Positions 1 through 9,076 of a stretch of DNA of 64,000 nt are shown here, in pieces. The stretch is taken from contig CAJWLL010000008.1 of assembly GCA_913043275.1 (NCBI GenBank), positions 1 to 64,000 of the forward strand, given 5' to 3'. Position 1 is the first letter of the stretch, and the number at the start of each line of letters is the position of its first letter. The notes under the pieces were generated by a model, which worked only from the letters and a program-made list of their open reading frames with translations, was not told the origin of the DNA and did no database searches. A program made the position numbers and the translations under genes. This DNA is from an uncultured Flavobacteriaceae bacterium (GTDB taxonomy: Bacteria > Bacteroidota > Bacteroidia > Flavobacteriales > Flavobacteriaceae).

Positions 1-2
1 CA

Positions 3-425
3 GACTGTGATGAGGATGGAGTCTTTGATGAGAAAGATGCTGAAAACTGTAATCCCTACAACGACAGTGACGGTGATGGATTTGCAAATATTGATGAAAT
101 CAGATGTGGGGTTGATCCTAATGACGCTCAAAGTATTTGCCAGGATTATGCATCTATTGGTCTTACAATAACAGACTTTTTATCACCTAATGGTGACGGG
201 TTTAATGATCAGTGGGCAGATGAATCATTCATCAGATATCCCGAAAACGAAGTCTGGATTTATTCTAGATCAGGGCAACTGGTATTAAATCAGCGAAACT
301 ATCAAAATAATTGGGAGGGTGAATTCAATGGCGAATCACTTCCAGAGGGAAGTTATTATTATTTAATCGATTTTAATACTGATGGTAATCCTGATTATAA
401 TGGGTGGATTTATCTAAGTCGATAA
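3..425 (+). CDS. C-terminal end of a large secreted protein with Ca-binding-type Asp-rich repeats and a gliding-motility/T9SS-type C-terminal domain (5' truncated by window)
   Basis: Open frame from base 3: DCDEDGVFDEKDAENC...LTITDFLSPNGDGFNDQW...GESLPEGSYYYLIDFN..GWIYLSR*; 'NGDGxND' and 'LPEGxYYY' typical of CHU_C/T9SS-type C-termini. Confidence 0.85.
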   Translation, partial: DCDEDGVFDEKDAENCNPYNDSDGDGFANIDEIRCGVDPNDAQSICQDYASIGLTITDFLSPNGDGFNDQWADESFIRYPENEVWIYSRSGQLVLNQRNYQNNWEGEFNGESLPEGSYYYLIDFNTDGNPDYNGWIYLSR

Positions 426-431
426 TGTACA

Positions 432-1346
432 ATGAGAAAAATTTTAATAATTTTTTTTTTGTTCCCCGTTAGTTTGATCTCTCAGCAAGATTCTTATTTA
501 TCGCTTTTCAGATATAATATGTTATTGGTTAATCCTGCTTTTTCCGGAGCTGAAGGCAAGCATGTCATGTCTTTAACATCCAGAAATCAGTGGAGTGAAG
601 CTGAGGATAGTCCAAAAACTACAGCTTTATCATATAGTGTAGCAAGTGGTAAAAATGTTGGGCTTGGAATTTCAATTTTATCAGACAAAATTTTTATTGA
701 GAATCAAACAACGATAACGGCTGATTTTTCTTATCGTTTGACCCTTAGTAACGGATCAGCATTATTGCTTGGAATAAAAGCAGGGGGTAACTCATACAGT
801 TCTGACCCTTCCATGCTGCGGGGTTACAATAGTGAAATAGATCCTCTTAAAAAGGCTTTGAGTAGTTTCAACCCTAATTTAGGCGTAGGTTTTTTGTATC
901 AAAGTAGTAATTTATGGTTTTCAGGATCAATGCCAAGATTATTTAATTCTCAGCGTGAGGATGGAGATTTAGTAGTTCAATCCAGAGATAGAATTCACAC
1001 TTATTTGGCGGGAGGAGTTAATTTTTTAATTAATGATAAATTTTCTATAAAACCTAACCTAATGTTTAGACAAACAAAAGGAATTAATTCAGTTACAGAC
1101 TTGGGTTTAAAGGGTGGGTATTTAGATATTTTTGAACTTGGTTTTTCTATTAGGACTGGATCAATATTTTCATCTCAGGCTATACTTAAAATTAATGAAA
1201 ATTTGACACTTGCATATGCTTATGACACATTTAGTAATGATCAGTTGTCAGGGCTAAGTCTAAAAGCTCATGAAATTGCCATTCAATTTAAACTTGGTAG
1301 TGTTCCAGATAATGCAGAAGTGGAAGAGGAGCCAGCTGCTGAATAG
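432..1346 (+). CDS. PorP/SprF family type IX secretion membrane protein
   Basis: QQDSYLSLFRYNMLLVNPAFSGAEG motif; follows a CHU_C cargo gene. Confidence 0.9.
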   Translation: MRKILIIFFLFPVSLISQQDSYLSLFRYNMLLVNPAFSGAEGKHVMSLTSRNQWSEAEDSPKTTALSYSVASGKNVGLGISILSDKIFIENQTTITADFSYRLTLSNGSALLLGIKAGGNSYSSDPSMLRGYNSEIDPLKKALSSFNPNLGVGFLYQSSNLWFSGSMPRLFNSQREDGDLVVQSRDRIHTYLAGGVNFLINDKFSIKPNLMFRQTKGINSVTDLGLKGGYLDIFELGFSIRTGSIFSSQAILKINENLTLAYAYDTFSNDQLSGLSLKAHEIAIQFKLGSVPDNAEVEEEPAAE

Positions 1347-1855
1347 TTTTTTTATTACCCAGATAAATGAAAAACCCCTCACAATTTTAAGTGTGCTGAG
1401 TCTTTCCACAATTGTATTTTGATTTTTCATTAAATTCATTCCAACACGCATACAACATTTGTACATACAAATAAAAATCATTATTCGATTTTCTTATTCA
1501 ATATATTTCAGTTAAATCCCTACCAGGCTAATAAGAATTAATTTTTATAACATTTTACTGCACTAGATCTTTTGTATTATTATTTCTAGGTTTAGTCTTA
1601 TGCGTTTACTAGAAATTTGAAAGACTTATATATAATTTTGGTTATGAATAAGGGATTGAATTTATTCTAAATATGATTGAAATAGGGGAGATTTATTTTT
1701 ATATTTCATGAATATTCAATCAAAATTAAAAATTTACATTTTTAAGAAATATAGGCAGGAAATTTACTAAAAGCTTTTTGCTTTTCCGCCAGTAATGTCC
1801 CTCTAGATTTTTTACTTTGGTAATTCTTATTACTTTTTGGTTGTAAAAATTATTT

Positions 1856-2983
1856 ATGGACGTATCTAATCTATTGGGTATTCTCATTGCAATCTCCGTT
1901 TCGATTTTTGTAATGTATATTGCCAAATTCGAAAACAAAATCGTTCAAAAAATTCTGCATTGGCTTCCAGCTATACTTCTCACCTTTCTCATTCCTGGTA
2001 TCCTATCTTTTATTTTTAATTTGTCTTTGGAAAACATCGTCCTTCACGATTGGAGTAAAGCCTATATCTATCCTATCACCATTTTTTGCATAATGAGTTC
2101 CATGTCCCTAGCACAGCTTAAAATTGTAGGCCTCAAACCACTTTTGCTCTTTTTTATTGGGTCATTTACGATTGCAATCATTCCTGCACTTTTGTTTATG
2201 CTCTACTTCATGGGAAGCGAGCAAATGGTGGACTTATGGAAAGGCATCATTCCCATTGTTGGTAGCTGGATTGGAGGTAGCTCCAGTATGCTAGTACTCA
2301 AAGAATACGTTGCTGTTCGAGAAGACCTTTTTCTCTCGGTTTTGCTGCTGGACAATATGATTCAGAACATCGTAATGATCTTTCTATTTCAGATTATAAG
2401 AAAAACGGATTACTTTAATCAAAAATTTAAAATCACTCAATCCATCACATTTTCGCAAAGTAATAAGGATCCAGCATTAGACACTCAAAAAAACCCTTAT
2501 TTGTCTGTATTGATTTCGTTATTAGTTACTGCTGGTGTAGTGACAATGAATTTTAGTTTTATCACCAACGTGATCATTCTTTCCATTTTAGGTCTTCTGA
2601 TCGGAAACCTTTTAAGATTCTGGTCTTTTGATGTCAACCTTAAAATAGGGTCTATAGGGATAATTGTCATCATGTCAATTTTGGGTCTTAAACTTAAGTT
2701 TAACGACTTTGAACTGCCTATGATTTTGATCCTGTTTATGGTAAATTGGATGATAATTAATCTTTTGGTTATTGCCTATTTCAACTACAAGCTAAAAATC
2801 TCTATGGCTTGGGGTCCTATTGCTATGATGGCCAATATTGGAGGAATTTCCACCTCTCCGGCCTTAGCCTCGGCCTATAATGAAAAATTAATGCCCCATG
2901 CGGTTGTTTTGGCCATCGTGAGCATGGCCACTGGAACTTTTTGGGGATTCCTCACCACCTTTTTGATTGAATTGCAACTCTAG
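1856..2983 (+). CDS. DUF819 family membrane protein
   Basis: 375 aa polytopic protein; GSWIGGSSSMLVLKEY and MANIGGISTSPALASAYN motifs. Confidence 0.8.
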   Translation: MDVSNLLGILIAISVSIFVMYIAKFENKIVQKILHWLPAILLTFLIPGILSFIFNLSLENIVLHDWSKAYIYPITIFCIMSSMSLAQLKIVGLKPLLLFFIGSFTIAIIPALLFMLYFMGSEQMVDLWKGIIPIVGSWIGGSSSMLVLKEYVAVREDLFLSVLLLDNMIQNIVMIFLFQIIRKTDYFNQKFKITQSITFSQSNKDPALDTQKNPYLSVLISLLVTAGVVTMNFSFITNVIILSILGLLIGNLLRFWSFDVNLKIGSIGIIVIMSILGLKLKFNDFELPMILILFMVNWMIINLLVIAYFNYKLKISMAWGPIAMMANIGGISTSPALASAYNEKLMPHAVVLAIVSMATGTFWGFLTTFLIELQL

Positions 2984-2987
2984 AAAA

Positions 2988-3236
2988 ATGGATTGCAGTA
3001 GCAAAAAAAATCAATATTATACAGAAGACGAAGCAGCCGAAGCTTTGATCCGCTCTAATATCCGATTCAATAAGCCTGCGATAAGTTATTACCTCTGTTC
3101 GGAATGCGCTCAATATCACCTAACCTCCCGCGGTCCAAAACATTTACTACTCAACCAGCCAGAAGTGGTGGAACGAATCCATAAAGAACAACAGGTCCAA
3201 GAATGGTCACAAGCTTTAGGTAGAAAAAAAAGTTGA
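2988..3236 (+). CDS. small conserved hypothetical protein (CxxC)
   Basis: ATG at 2988 directly after the DUF819 stop; MDCSSKKNQYYTEDEAAEALIRSN...YYLCSECAQYHLTSRG. Confidence 0.7.
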   Translation: MDCSSKKNQYYTEDEAAEALIRSNIRFNKPAISYYLCSECAQYHLTSRGPKHLLLNQPEVVERIHKEQQVQEWSQALGRKKS

Positions 3237-3248
3237 ACGGCACCCTAA

Positions 3249-3386
3249 TTATTCTTTGATCTGCGGATCTCCCTCTTTTATCTTTTTGAAGTATTCATCC
3301 AAATGGATTTCCCAATGCATTCGGTAATCAAAACCTGTTTCGAATTCCTGATCACACTGACTGCATATGATGATTTTTTTCCCCAT
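3249..3386 (-). CDS. 45-aa C2H2 zinc-finger-like microprotein
   Basis: Reverse strand translation MGKKIIICSQCDQEFETGFDYRMHWEIHLDEYFKKIKEGDPQIKE*; C-x2-C-x3-F-x5-Y-x2-H-x3-H; below the ORF track length cutoff. Confidence 0.65.
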   Translation of the reverse strand: MGKKIIICSQCDQEFETGFDYRMHWEIHLDEYFKKIKEGDPQIKE

Positions 3387-3461
3387 AATTGATGGTGCTA
3401 AATTAATAAAAGCTGGAATATGAGCTATGGAATCTAAAATTTTACTAAAATAATAATTTTC

Positions 3462-3539
3462 AAAAATGACTCAAAAAGTGTCAAAAACGTCAAAAAAACG
3501 CTAAAATTGATCAAAAAAAGGTCTTTTTTGATCAAAAAA
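3462..3539. promoter_or_regulatory. phased A-tracts, predicted intrinsically curved DNA
   Basis: A/T-tract centres at about 3464, 3475, 3485, 3495, 3504.5, 3516, 3526.5 and 3536.5 (9.5-11.5 bp spacing). Confidence 0.7.
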
Positions 3540-3655
3540 CGCCATTATTTAAAAAAATGAATTTTTCAAAACCAGTCATTTATTACGAAAAAAGAGTTGA
3601 TATTTTCTTACTATTCATTAATATTCTACCTTTAAAAGACAACAAAAATCAACAG

Positions 3656-4432
3656 ATGATAAAGGCTTTTTTGTTTGATTTGGACGGTGTCTTTTATCAA
3701 GACAATCAATTACTCCCTGGAGCGAATGCTGCACTAGAATGGTTGCAAGAAGAACAAATCCCATATCGATTTATCACCAACAATACTACCCTCCCAAGAA
3801 AACAACTAACGAAGAAACTAAATGGTTTAGGCCTTAGGATTAGAGAAAATGAACTGGTTAGTGCGAACTATGCTGGGGTTTTGTATTTAAAAAAGCATGG
3901 CATTAGGGCCTGTCAGCTTGTATTAAGTGAATCAGCAAAAGCCGATTATATAGACTTTGACACCGATAACAGCCTACCTGAGGCCATAGTAGTGGGTGAT
4001 ATTGGGTCACATTGGGACTATGATTTACTCAACAAATTGATGAACCAGCTTTTGGAAGGCGCACAGCTGGTTGCCCTTCACAAAGGGCGCTACTTCCAAA
4101 CCGAAAATGGACTAACACTTGACAGCGGGGCATTTGTAGCGGCTCTTGAACACGCTACATCTACCCAAGCCACAGTGGTAGGCAAACCCGAAACCACTTT
4201 TTTTGAATTGGCGACCCAAGGCCTGGACTGTCAAGCTAAAGAAATTGCCATGGTCGGCGATGACCTGATCAACGATATTGATGGGTCACAAAAATTGGGA
4301 CACCTCACTTTTTTGGTCCAAACCGGAAAATTTAGACCAGCCCTTTTTAAAAAATCTGAAATACGACCCCATCACCTCATACCAGCAATAGGAAGCCTTA
4401 AAGAATATATATTAAGTAAAGATTTAATTTGA
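3656..4432 (+). CDS. HAD superfamily phosphatase (NagD/PGP-like, class IIA)
   Basis: MIKAFLFDLDGVFYQ...FITNNTTLPR...GDDLINDIDGSQKLG; internal ATG at 3656 fits family start better than 3557. Confidence 0.85.
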   Translation: MIKAFLFDLDGVFYQDNQLLPGANAALEWLQEEQIPYRFITNNTTLPRKQLTKKLNGLGLRIRENELVSANYAGVLYLKKHGIRACQLVLSESAKADYIDFDTDNSLPEAIVVGDIGSHWDYDLLNKLMNQLLEGAQLVALHKGRYFQTENGLTLDSGAFVAALEHATSTQATVVGKPETTFFELATQGLDCQAKEIAMVGDDLINDIDGSQKLGHLTFLVQTGKFRPALFKKSEIRPHHLIPAIGSLKEYILSKDLI

Positions 4433-4445
4433 TATTATTAAAAAA

Positions 4446-6065
4446 ATGAAAAACAATAATTTAATATTTTTATTATTTATCCTAATTATCGCTTGTAAAT
4501 CTCCTGAAGCGTTTGACACTAAAGTGGTGAACAAGGCCATAGAAAATGCCGATATGTCTCACAAAAGTTTTCAGAGGAGCCTCGATTTTACCCGTTCTTG
4601 GTTACAGAAGGCTGACCCAATTAGCGGATTGATCCCTTCTAATCTTAAATCCAAAGTCGATCTATGGGATCCAGCTAATGCAGCAGCTGATAATTATCCC
4701 TTTATGGTGCTAACGGCTTATTTATTGGACTCCGACCTTTTGAACAGTACCCTTTTGGACATTCTTCACCAAGAAAAAAAACTCAGCTCTAGAGTTGGAG
4801 TACTTCCCGATGTTTATTCCTTTTCAAAAATGGATTTTAATGAATACCCACTTAATATGGGGCATGTCATCTTTGGAGCTTCGGAATACATCAAAGACGG
4901 ACTCATCCCCATAAACGAATTGATGGGCGCTTCACCTTGGCAGGACCGTATGATGGAAATGTTGGACGAGCTTTATCGCTATACCGATGATTTTACCGCC
5001 TTGGAAAAGTATTTTAAAAAGTCCTCTTCGGTAGAAGAAATCAATGGAGAAATGCTACAAACCCTCAGCCGAGTTTACTGGATGACAGGTGACGAAAAAT
5101 ATTTAAACTGGGCCCTTAAAATTGCTGATCATTATTTATTGGACACAGATTTATCGCAAATCAATTACCTCAGGCTAAGGGATCACGGTTGTGAGATTAT
5201 AGGTGGACTAAGTGAACTTTTTCTCAGTTTACACTGGCTTTCTCATCCCAAATTGGACGCCTATAGACCCCCGCTCTACCGACTTTTAGATCGTATTTTG
5301 GTTTACGGCAGAAATGCCGATGGCCTTTTTTACAATGCGATCAACCTCCAAACTCAAGCCGTTGTTGATTACCGTATTGCGGATACCTGGGGCTACATCC
5401 TCAATGCCTATTATACAACTTGGTTGGTGGACAAAAAATTAGAATACATTGATGCATTTCGAAAACCTTTTAAATCATTAAACCGTAATTACCGAAACTA
5501 TAACTGGGAACCGGGAAGCCAAAGGGGACCTTTGGGAAGTCACGATGGTTATGCAGATGCCATAGAAAGCGGAATCAATTTGTTAAACCGTGAAAACGAC
5601 CTTGAGCTCAGTCGTTGGATCGATAGTGAAATTAAAGTAATGTTCGGAATGCAAAAACCCGATGGCATCATTGAGGGCTGGCATGGTGATGGTAATTTTG
5701 CCCGCACGGCTCTGATGTATGGGCTTTGGAAAACCCAAGGTGCCAGACTCTCACCTTGGAATTCATCACTGCGGCTAGGTGCGGAACCCTCTCAAAAAGG
5801 AACCTATTTTGTTATCACCACCCAAAACGACTGGGAAGGACAGCTGATTTTTGATCCCATAAGGCACAAAACCATCCTTAATTTACCTATAGACTATCCT
5901 AGAATTAATCAATTTCCGGAGTGGTTTACCATTGACCCTTCGGCCGACTACCAAATTACGGCTTCAGATAAAAGCCTATCCACTTCCTACAGCGGAGCAA
6001 AATTGTTGGAGGGTATCCGTCTAAAACTCTTTGCAGGGCAGCGTTTGATTATAGCAATTGAATAA
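4446..6065 (+). CDS. lipoprotein, putative alpha/alpha-barrel glycoside-hydrolase-like protein
   Basis: Lipobox LLFILIIAC; helical-repeat Trp-rich sequence; neighbour of DUF1080 protein. Confidence 0.5.
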   Translation: MKNNNLIFLLFILIIACKSPEAFDTKVVNKAIENADMSHKSFQRSLDFTRSWLQKADPISGLIPSNLKSKVDLWDPANAAADNYPFMVLTAYLLDSDLLNSTLLDILHQEKKLSSRVGVLPDVYSFSKMDFNEYPLNMGHVIFGASEYIKDGLIPINELMGASPWQDRMMEMLDELYRYTDDFTALEKYFKKSSSVEEINGEMLQTLSRVYWMTGDEKYLNWALKIADHYLLDTDLSQINYLRLRDHGCEIIGGLSELFLSLHWLSHPKLDAYRPPLYRLLDRILVYGRNADGLFYNAINLQTQAVVDYRIADTWGYILNAYYTTWLVDKKLEYIDAFRKPFKSLNRNYRNYNWEPGSQRGPLGSHDGYADAIESGINLLNRENDLELSRWIDSEIKVMFGMQKPDGIIEGWHGDGNFARTALMYGLWKTQGARLSPWNSSLRLGAEPSQKGTYFVITTQNDWEGQLIFDPIRHKTILNLPIDYPRINQFPEWFTIDPSADYQITASDKSLSTSYSGAKLLEGIRLKLFAGQRLIIAIE

Positions 6066-6095
6066 TTTGCAAAATAAAATAGATCTGTTGGCAGG

Positions 6096-6130
6096 GAAAA
6101 CCCTTTCTCCCCTTTTAAGGTTTTTTTTTA
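6096..6130 (+). terminator. probable intrinsic terminator
   Basis: aaaaccctt..aaggtttttttt hairpin (imperfect) with T-run after 4446-6065 CDS. Confidence 0.45.
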
Positions 6131-6165
6131 CTGAAATTTATTAATTTGACAAATATTGATTTAGG

Positions 6166-7062
6166 ATGATTCGCTATACTTTTTTTATTATACTATTTAT
6201 GGGATTTTATCACTGTGATGCTCCTGATACTTACAATGAGGAAGAATGGATTACTCTTTTCAATGGAACTGATTTGTCCGATTGGACTATAAAATTTGCC
6301 AACCAAGACCTCAATGTTAACCACCGTAATACCTTTCGAGTTGAGGACAGTATGATCCGAATTTCCTATGACCAATATGATACTTTCGAAGATGCCTATG
6401 CCCATATGTATTATAAAAACCCCTATTCCTATTATAAACTAAGATTCGACTATCGATTTACGGGAGAACAGGTCAAAGGGGGCGAAGGATGGAATGTGCG
6501 TAATAGTGGTATCATGTTGCATTCCCAATCGCCCGAAAGCAATGATTATGGTCAGTATTTCCCAGTTTCCATTGAAATCCAACTCTTGGGTGGGCTTGGC
6601 GAAGGTCAGCGAACGACTGGAAATGTTTGTACCCCTGGAACAGCAATAGTCATGGATGGAAAAGTGGATTACCGACATTGTATCTCCTCCAATTCTAAAA
6701 CCTATGATGGCGATGGTTGGGTAAGTGCAGAGGTGGTTGTATTAGGCGGAGAAAGTATTTCCCACTTAATAGAAAAAGATACCGTACTCAAATACCAAAG
6801 CCCTCAGATTGGCGGGGGTTTTACCAACCCCCGTATGGGTGAAAAGGATTGGACTTCCCGTGGGGTGAATGAAAGCAAAGATGCTTGGGTTGCCAAAGAG
6901 GGACAGATTTTAACACAAGGATATATATCTCTTCAAGCTGAGAGCCACCCCATTGATTTTAAAAATATTCAGCTTCTGGAACTCTGCGGATGTAAAGACC
7001 GTAAAGCCAAAAACTATAAATCTTACTTTATTAAAACCGATAATTCCAAATGTTTTTATTGA
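6166..7062 (+). CDS. DUF1080/3-keto-disaccharide hydrolase domain lipoprotein
   Basis: WITLFNGTDLSDWTIKF... typical DUF1080 opening; Cys-rich C-terminus LCGCKDRKAKNYKSY. Confidence 0.8.
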   Translation: MIRYTFFIILFMGFYHCDAPDTYNEEEWITLFNGTDLSDWTIKFANQDLNVNHRNTFRVEDSMIRISYDQYDTFEDAYAHMYYKNPYSYYKLRFDYRFTGEQVKGGEGWNVRNSGIMLHSQSPESNDYGQYFPVSIEIQLLGGLGEGQRTTGNVCTPGTAIVMDGKVDYRHCISSNSKTYDGDGWVSAEVVVLGGESISHLIEKDTVLKYQSPQIGGGFTNPRMGEKDWTSRGVNESKDAWVAKEGQILTQGYISLQAESHPIDFKNIQLLELCGCKDRKAKNYKSYFIKTDNSKCFY

Positions 7063-7344
7063 TATCACATAATTCACAAATTGTAGCTTTTCCAATGACC
7101 AAGTGTAAAAAAGTATTTGATTTAGATAATGTTCTCGAATCAGATCTTTACTAAAATCGTCTTTAAATATCCGCTAAAAAAGATGGATATGGTTCGCCAT
7201 TTATTGGGAATTTTCGTATTTGATCAAACAGCTTTTGTGCGATAGCCCATACCCATACCAATAAATTGTATAAAATTTTTTTAATTCAAGGTGACTATCT
7301 CAGAAAAACATTATTTTAGAGTGTAAAACACAAAAGTTTATATT

Positions 7345-7797
7345 TAAAAATTTAATTATCAAAAATAACAGATCATTTTGCCCACTCGTTGCCGTTTTAG
7401 ATTTTTTAGGAGACAGGTGGTCTCTTTTAGTTGTTCGAGATATATTTAATGGTAAAAAATCATTCGGGGAATTTTTAGAGTCTCCTGAAAAAATTTTACT
7501 AGTGTACTCGCTAATAGGCTAAAGCTTATGGAGAATAAAGGTATTGCCAAACACATTTTGTCTATCGAAGACAAAAAAGTTAAGTGGTACTATTTAACAG
7601 ATCGGGGAATTGACCTTTATCCCCTTTTGTACGAGATGGTTTATTGGAGTGAGCGTAATTTGGATACAGTCCAGCCAATTTCCAAGGATTGGTTTAAAAG
7701 AGACGAAACCTTTACTTTTGAAAAGACCATCACTGTTAACCAAAACAAATACAAGGAAAAAAGGAAAGAACTTTTAGAATTACAAAAAGTGCTTTAG
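7345..7797 (+). pseudogene. HxlR-family transcriptional regulator, frameshifted
   Basis: Frame 1: NNRSFCPLVAVLDFLGDRWSLLVVRDIFNGKKSFGEFLESPEKI, then frame 2: TSVLANRLKLMENKGIAKHILSIEDKKVKWYYLTDRGIDLYP; one base missing near 7493-7502. Confidence 0.75.
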
Positions 7798-7869
7798 TCT
7801 TTGAATAATAAGTAATCATAAGACAATTCAAATTAGTTCCTGATAGTGATTGTAGGGTTTTTTCTTCCT

Positions 7870-8508
7870 CTATTTTTCACTCAACAACTGTGAAACATCT
7901 AGATTAAGTTGGAGTATATCTGGTTTTAAAGAAGCATTGTAAACGCCCCTAAGTCTAAGATGAGTATCAACCAACACAATGTTTTCAGTATGTAGAAACT
8001 CGCTACTGTCTTTAGTGAATCCCAGATCTTTTTCTGCAAAATAGGAACGGCGTGCCAATCGATATATCTCACTTTTTTCTCCAGTGAGCAAATGCCAATT
8101 TTTTTCTTTTATTTTATAGCTTTCTGCAAAAGATCGTAAAGCTGGGATGGAATCCATCCATGGGGTAACTGAAAAAGAAAGTAATGAAAACCGTACTTCA
8201 TTTTTATAGGCGTCGGCTAAGGTTTTAAGATTATTGGTCATTATAGGACATATACTGGAACAACGGGTAAACATAAAATTGGCTACATGTACTTTACCCC
8301 TTAGGCTATCTGCAGTAATTTTTTCGCCATGCTGGTTGGTCGCCTCAAAGTCAGCGATGCTATGTTTGACTTGCATATCTACAGCAGTGGAATCATCAAT
8401 AAATAAAGGCATAAAATCTGGGGTATTGTAATATGGCAAAGGGGTAGGTCTTGTTGAGCAACCCAACCAAATCAAGCATAAAATAATACTATATACTGTC
8501 TGATACAT
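7870..8508 (-). CDS. SCO1/SenC family lipoprotein
   Basis: LGCS lipobox; VHVANFMFTRCSSICPIMT CxxxC copper site; ATG at 8508 gives a clean signal peptide. Confidence 0.85.
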   Translation of the reverse strand: MYQTVYSIILCLIWLGCSTRPTPLPYYNTPDFMPLFIDDSTAVDMQVKHSIADFEATNQHGEKITADSLRGKVHVANFMFTRCSSICPIMTNNLKTLADAYKNEVRFSLLSFSVTPWMDSIPALRSFAESYKIKEKNWHLLTGEKSEIYRLARRSYFAEKDLGFTKDSSEFLHTENIVLVDTHLRLRGVYNASLKPDILQLNLDVSQLLSEK

Positions 8509-9076
8509 TGACACAATTTTTTGTTCCCAACAATCCATAACGTCGATTGTTTTTGATGACATAATTGGTTCTAATTGCACCATTATCATCCCAAAGCTTT
8601 TGATGCCCGACTTGCTGTCCGCGGTCATAATGTAAAGATTTGATTTTTTGTCCTTGCCTGTTCCAAGCCCTTAGATTTCCATGATAAACATCGTCCTTCA
8701 AAGGGTATTCAAAAGCCAAATTTCCATTGTCCCAATATCCTAAATGTAAGCCTTCCTTTTTTCCCATCAGATAGCTCCTTTTTTCAAACAAAACATTATT
8801 AGGGTAGAACCTTTTAAAAATTCCATGTTTTTGACCTTTTAAATAATTTTCAATAAAAAGTGTGTCTCCGCTTTTAGATTCTTGTTTGAATACCATACCT
8901 GTCAAAGGAACCCCTTTGTAAATCTTAAGCCCTCTTTTGTTGACAAGCTGAAGAGTGTCTGCATTGGCAATCAATGAGCGATAGGAATTTCCACTTTCAC
9001 AACAGTAAACCAAGCAAAGTATTAGTAAGAAATTAATTAGTGACAGTGCCCGGTGTTCCAAAAAATCCACTTCCAT
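8489..9076 (-). CDS. MORN-like/toxin-antitoxin-like repeat protein
   Basis: LKGQKHGIFKRFYPNNVLFEKRSYLMGKKEGLHLGYWDNGNLAFEYPLKDDVYHGNL repeats; exact start uncertain. Confidence 0.6.
   Translation of the reverse strand: MEVDFLEHRALSLINFLLILCLVYCCESGNSYRSLIANADTLQLVNKRGLKIYKGVPLTGMVFKQESKSGDTLFIENYLKGQKHGIFKRFYPNNVLFEKRSYLMGKKEGLHLGYWDNGNLAFEYPLKDDVYHGNLRAWNRQGQKIKSLHYDRGQQVGHQKLWDDNGAIRTNYVIKNNRRYGLLGTKNCVNVSDSI

Noticed and set aside
1726-1938. 70-aa minus-strand ORF upstream of the DUF819 gene
   Set aside because: Overlaps the start of the DUF819 gene and looks like a random frame in AT-rich DNA.
3557-3655. N-terminal extension of the HAD ORF (MNFSKPVIYYEKRVDIF...)
   Set aside because: The HAD family starts at MIKAFLFDLDGV; upstream part is AT-rich and likely untranslated leader.
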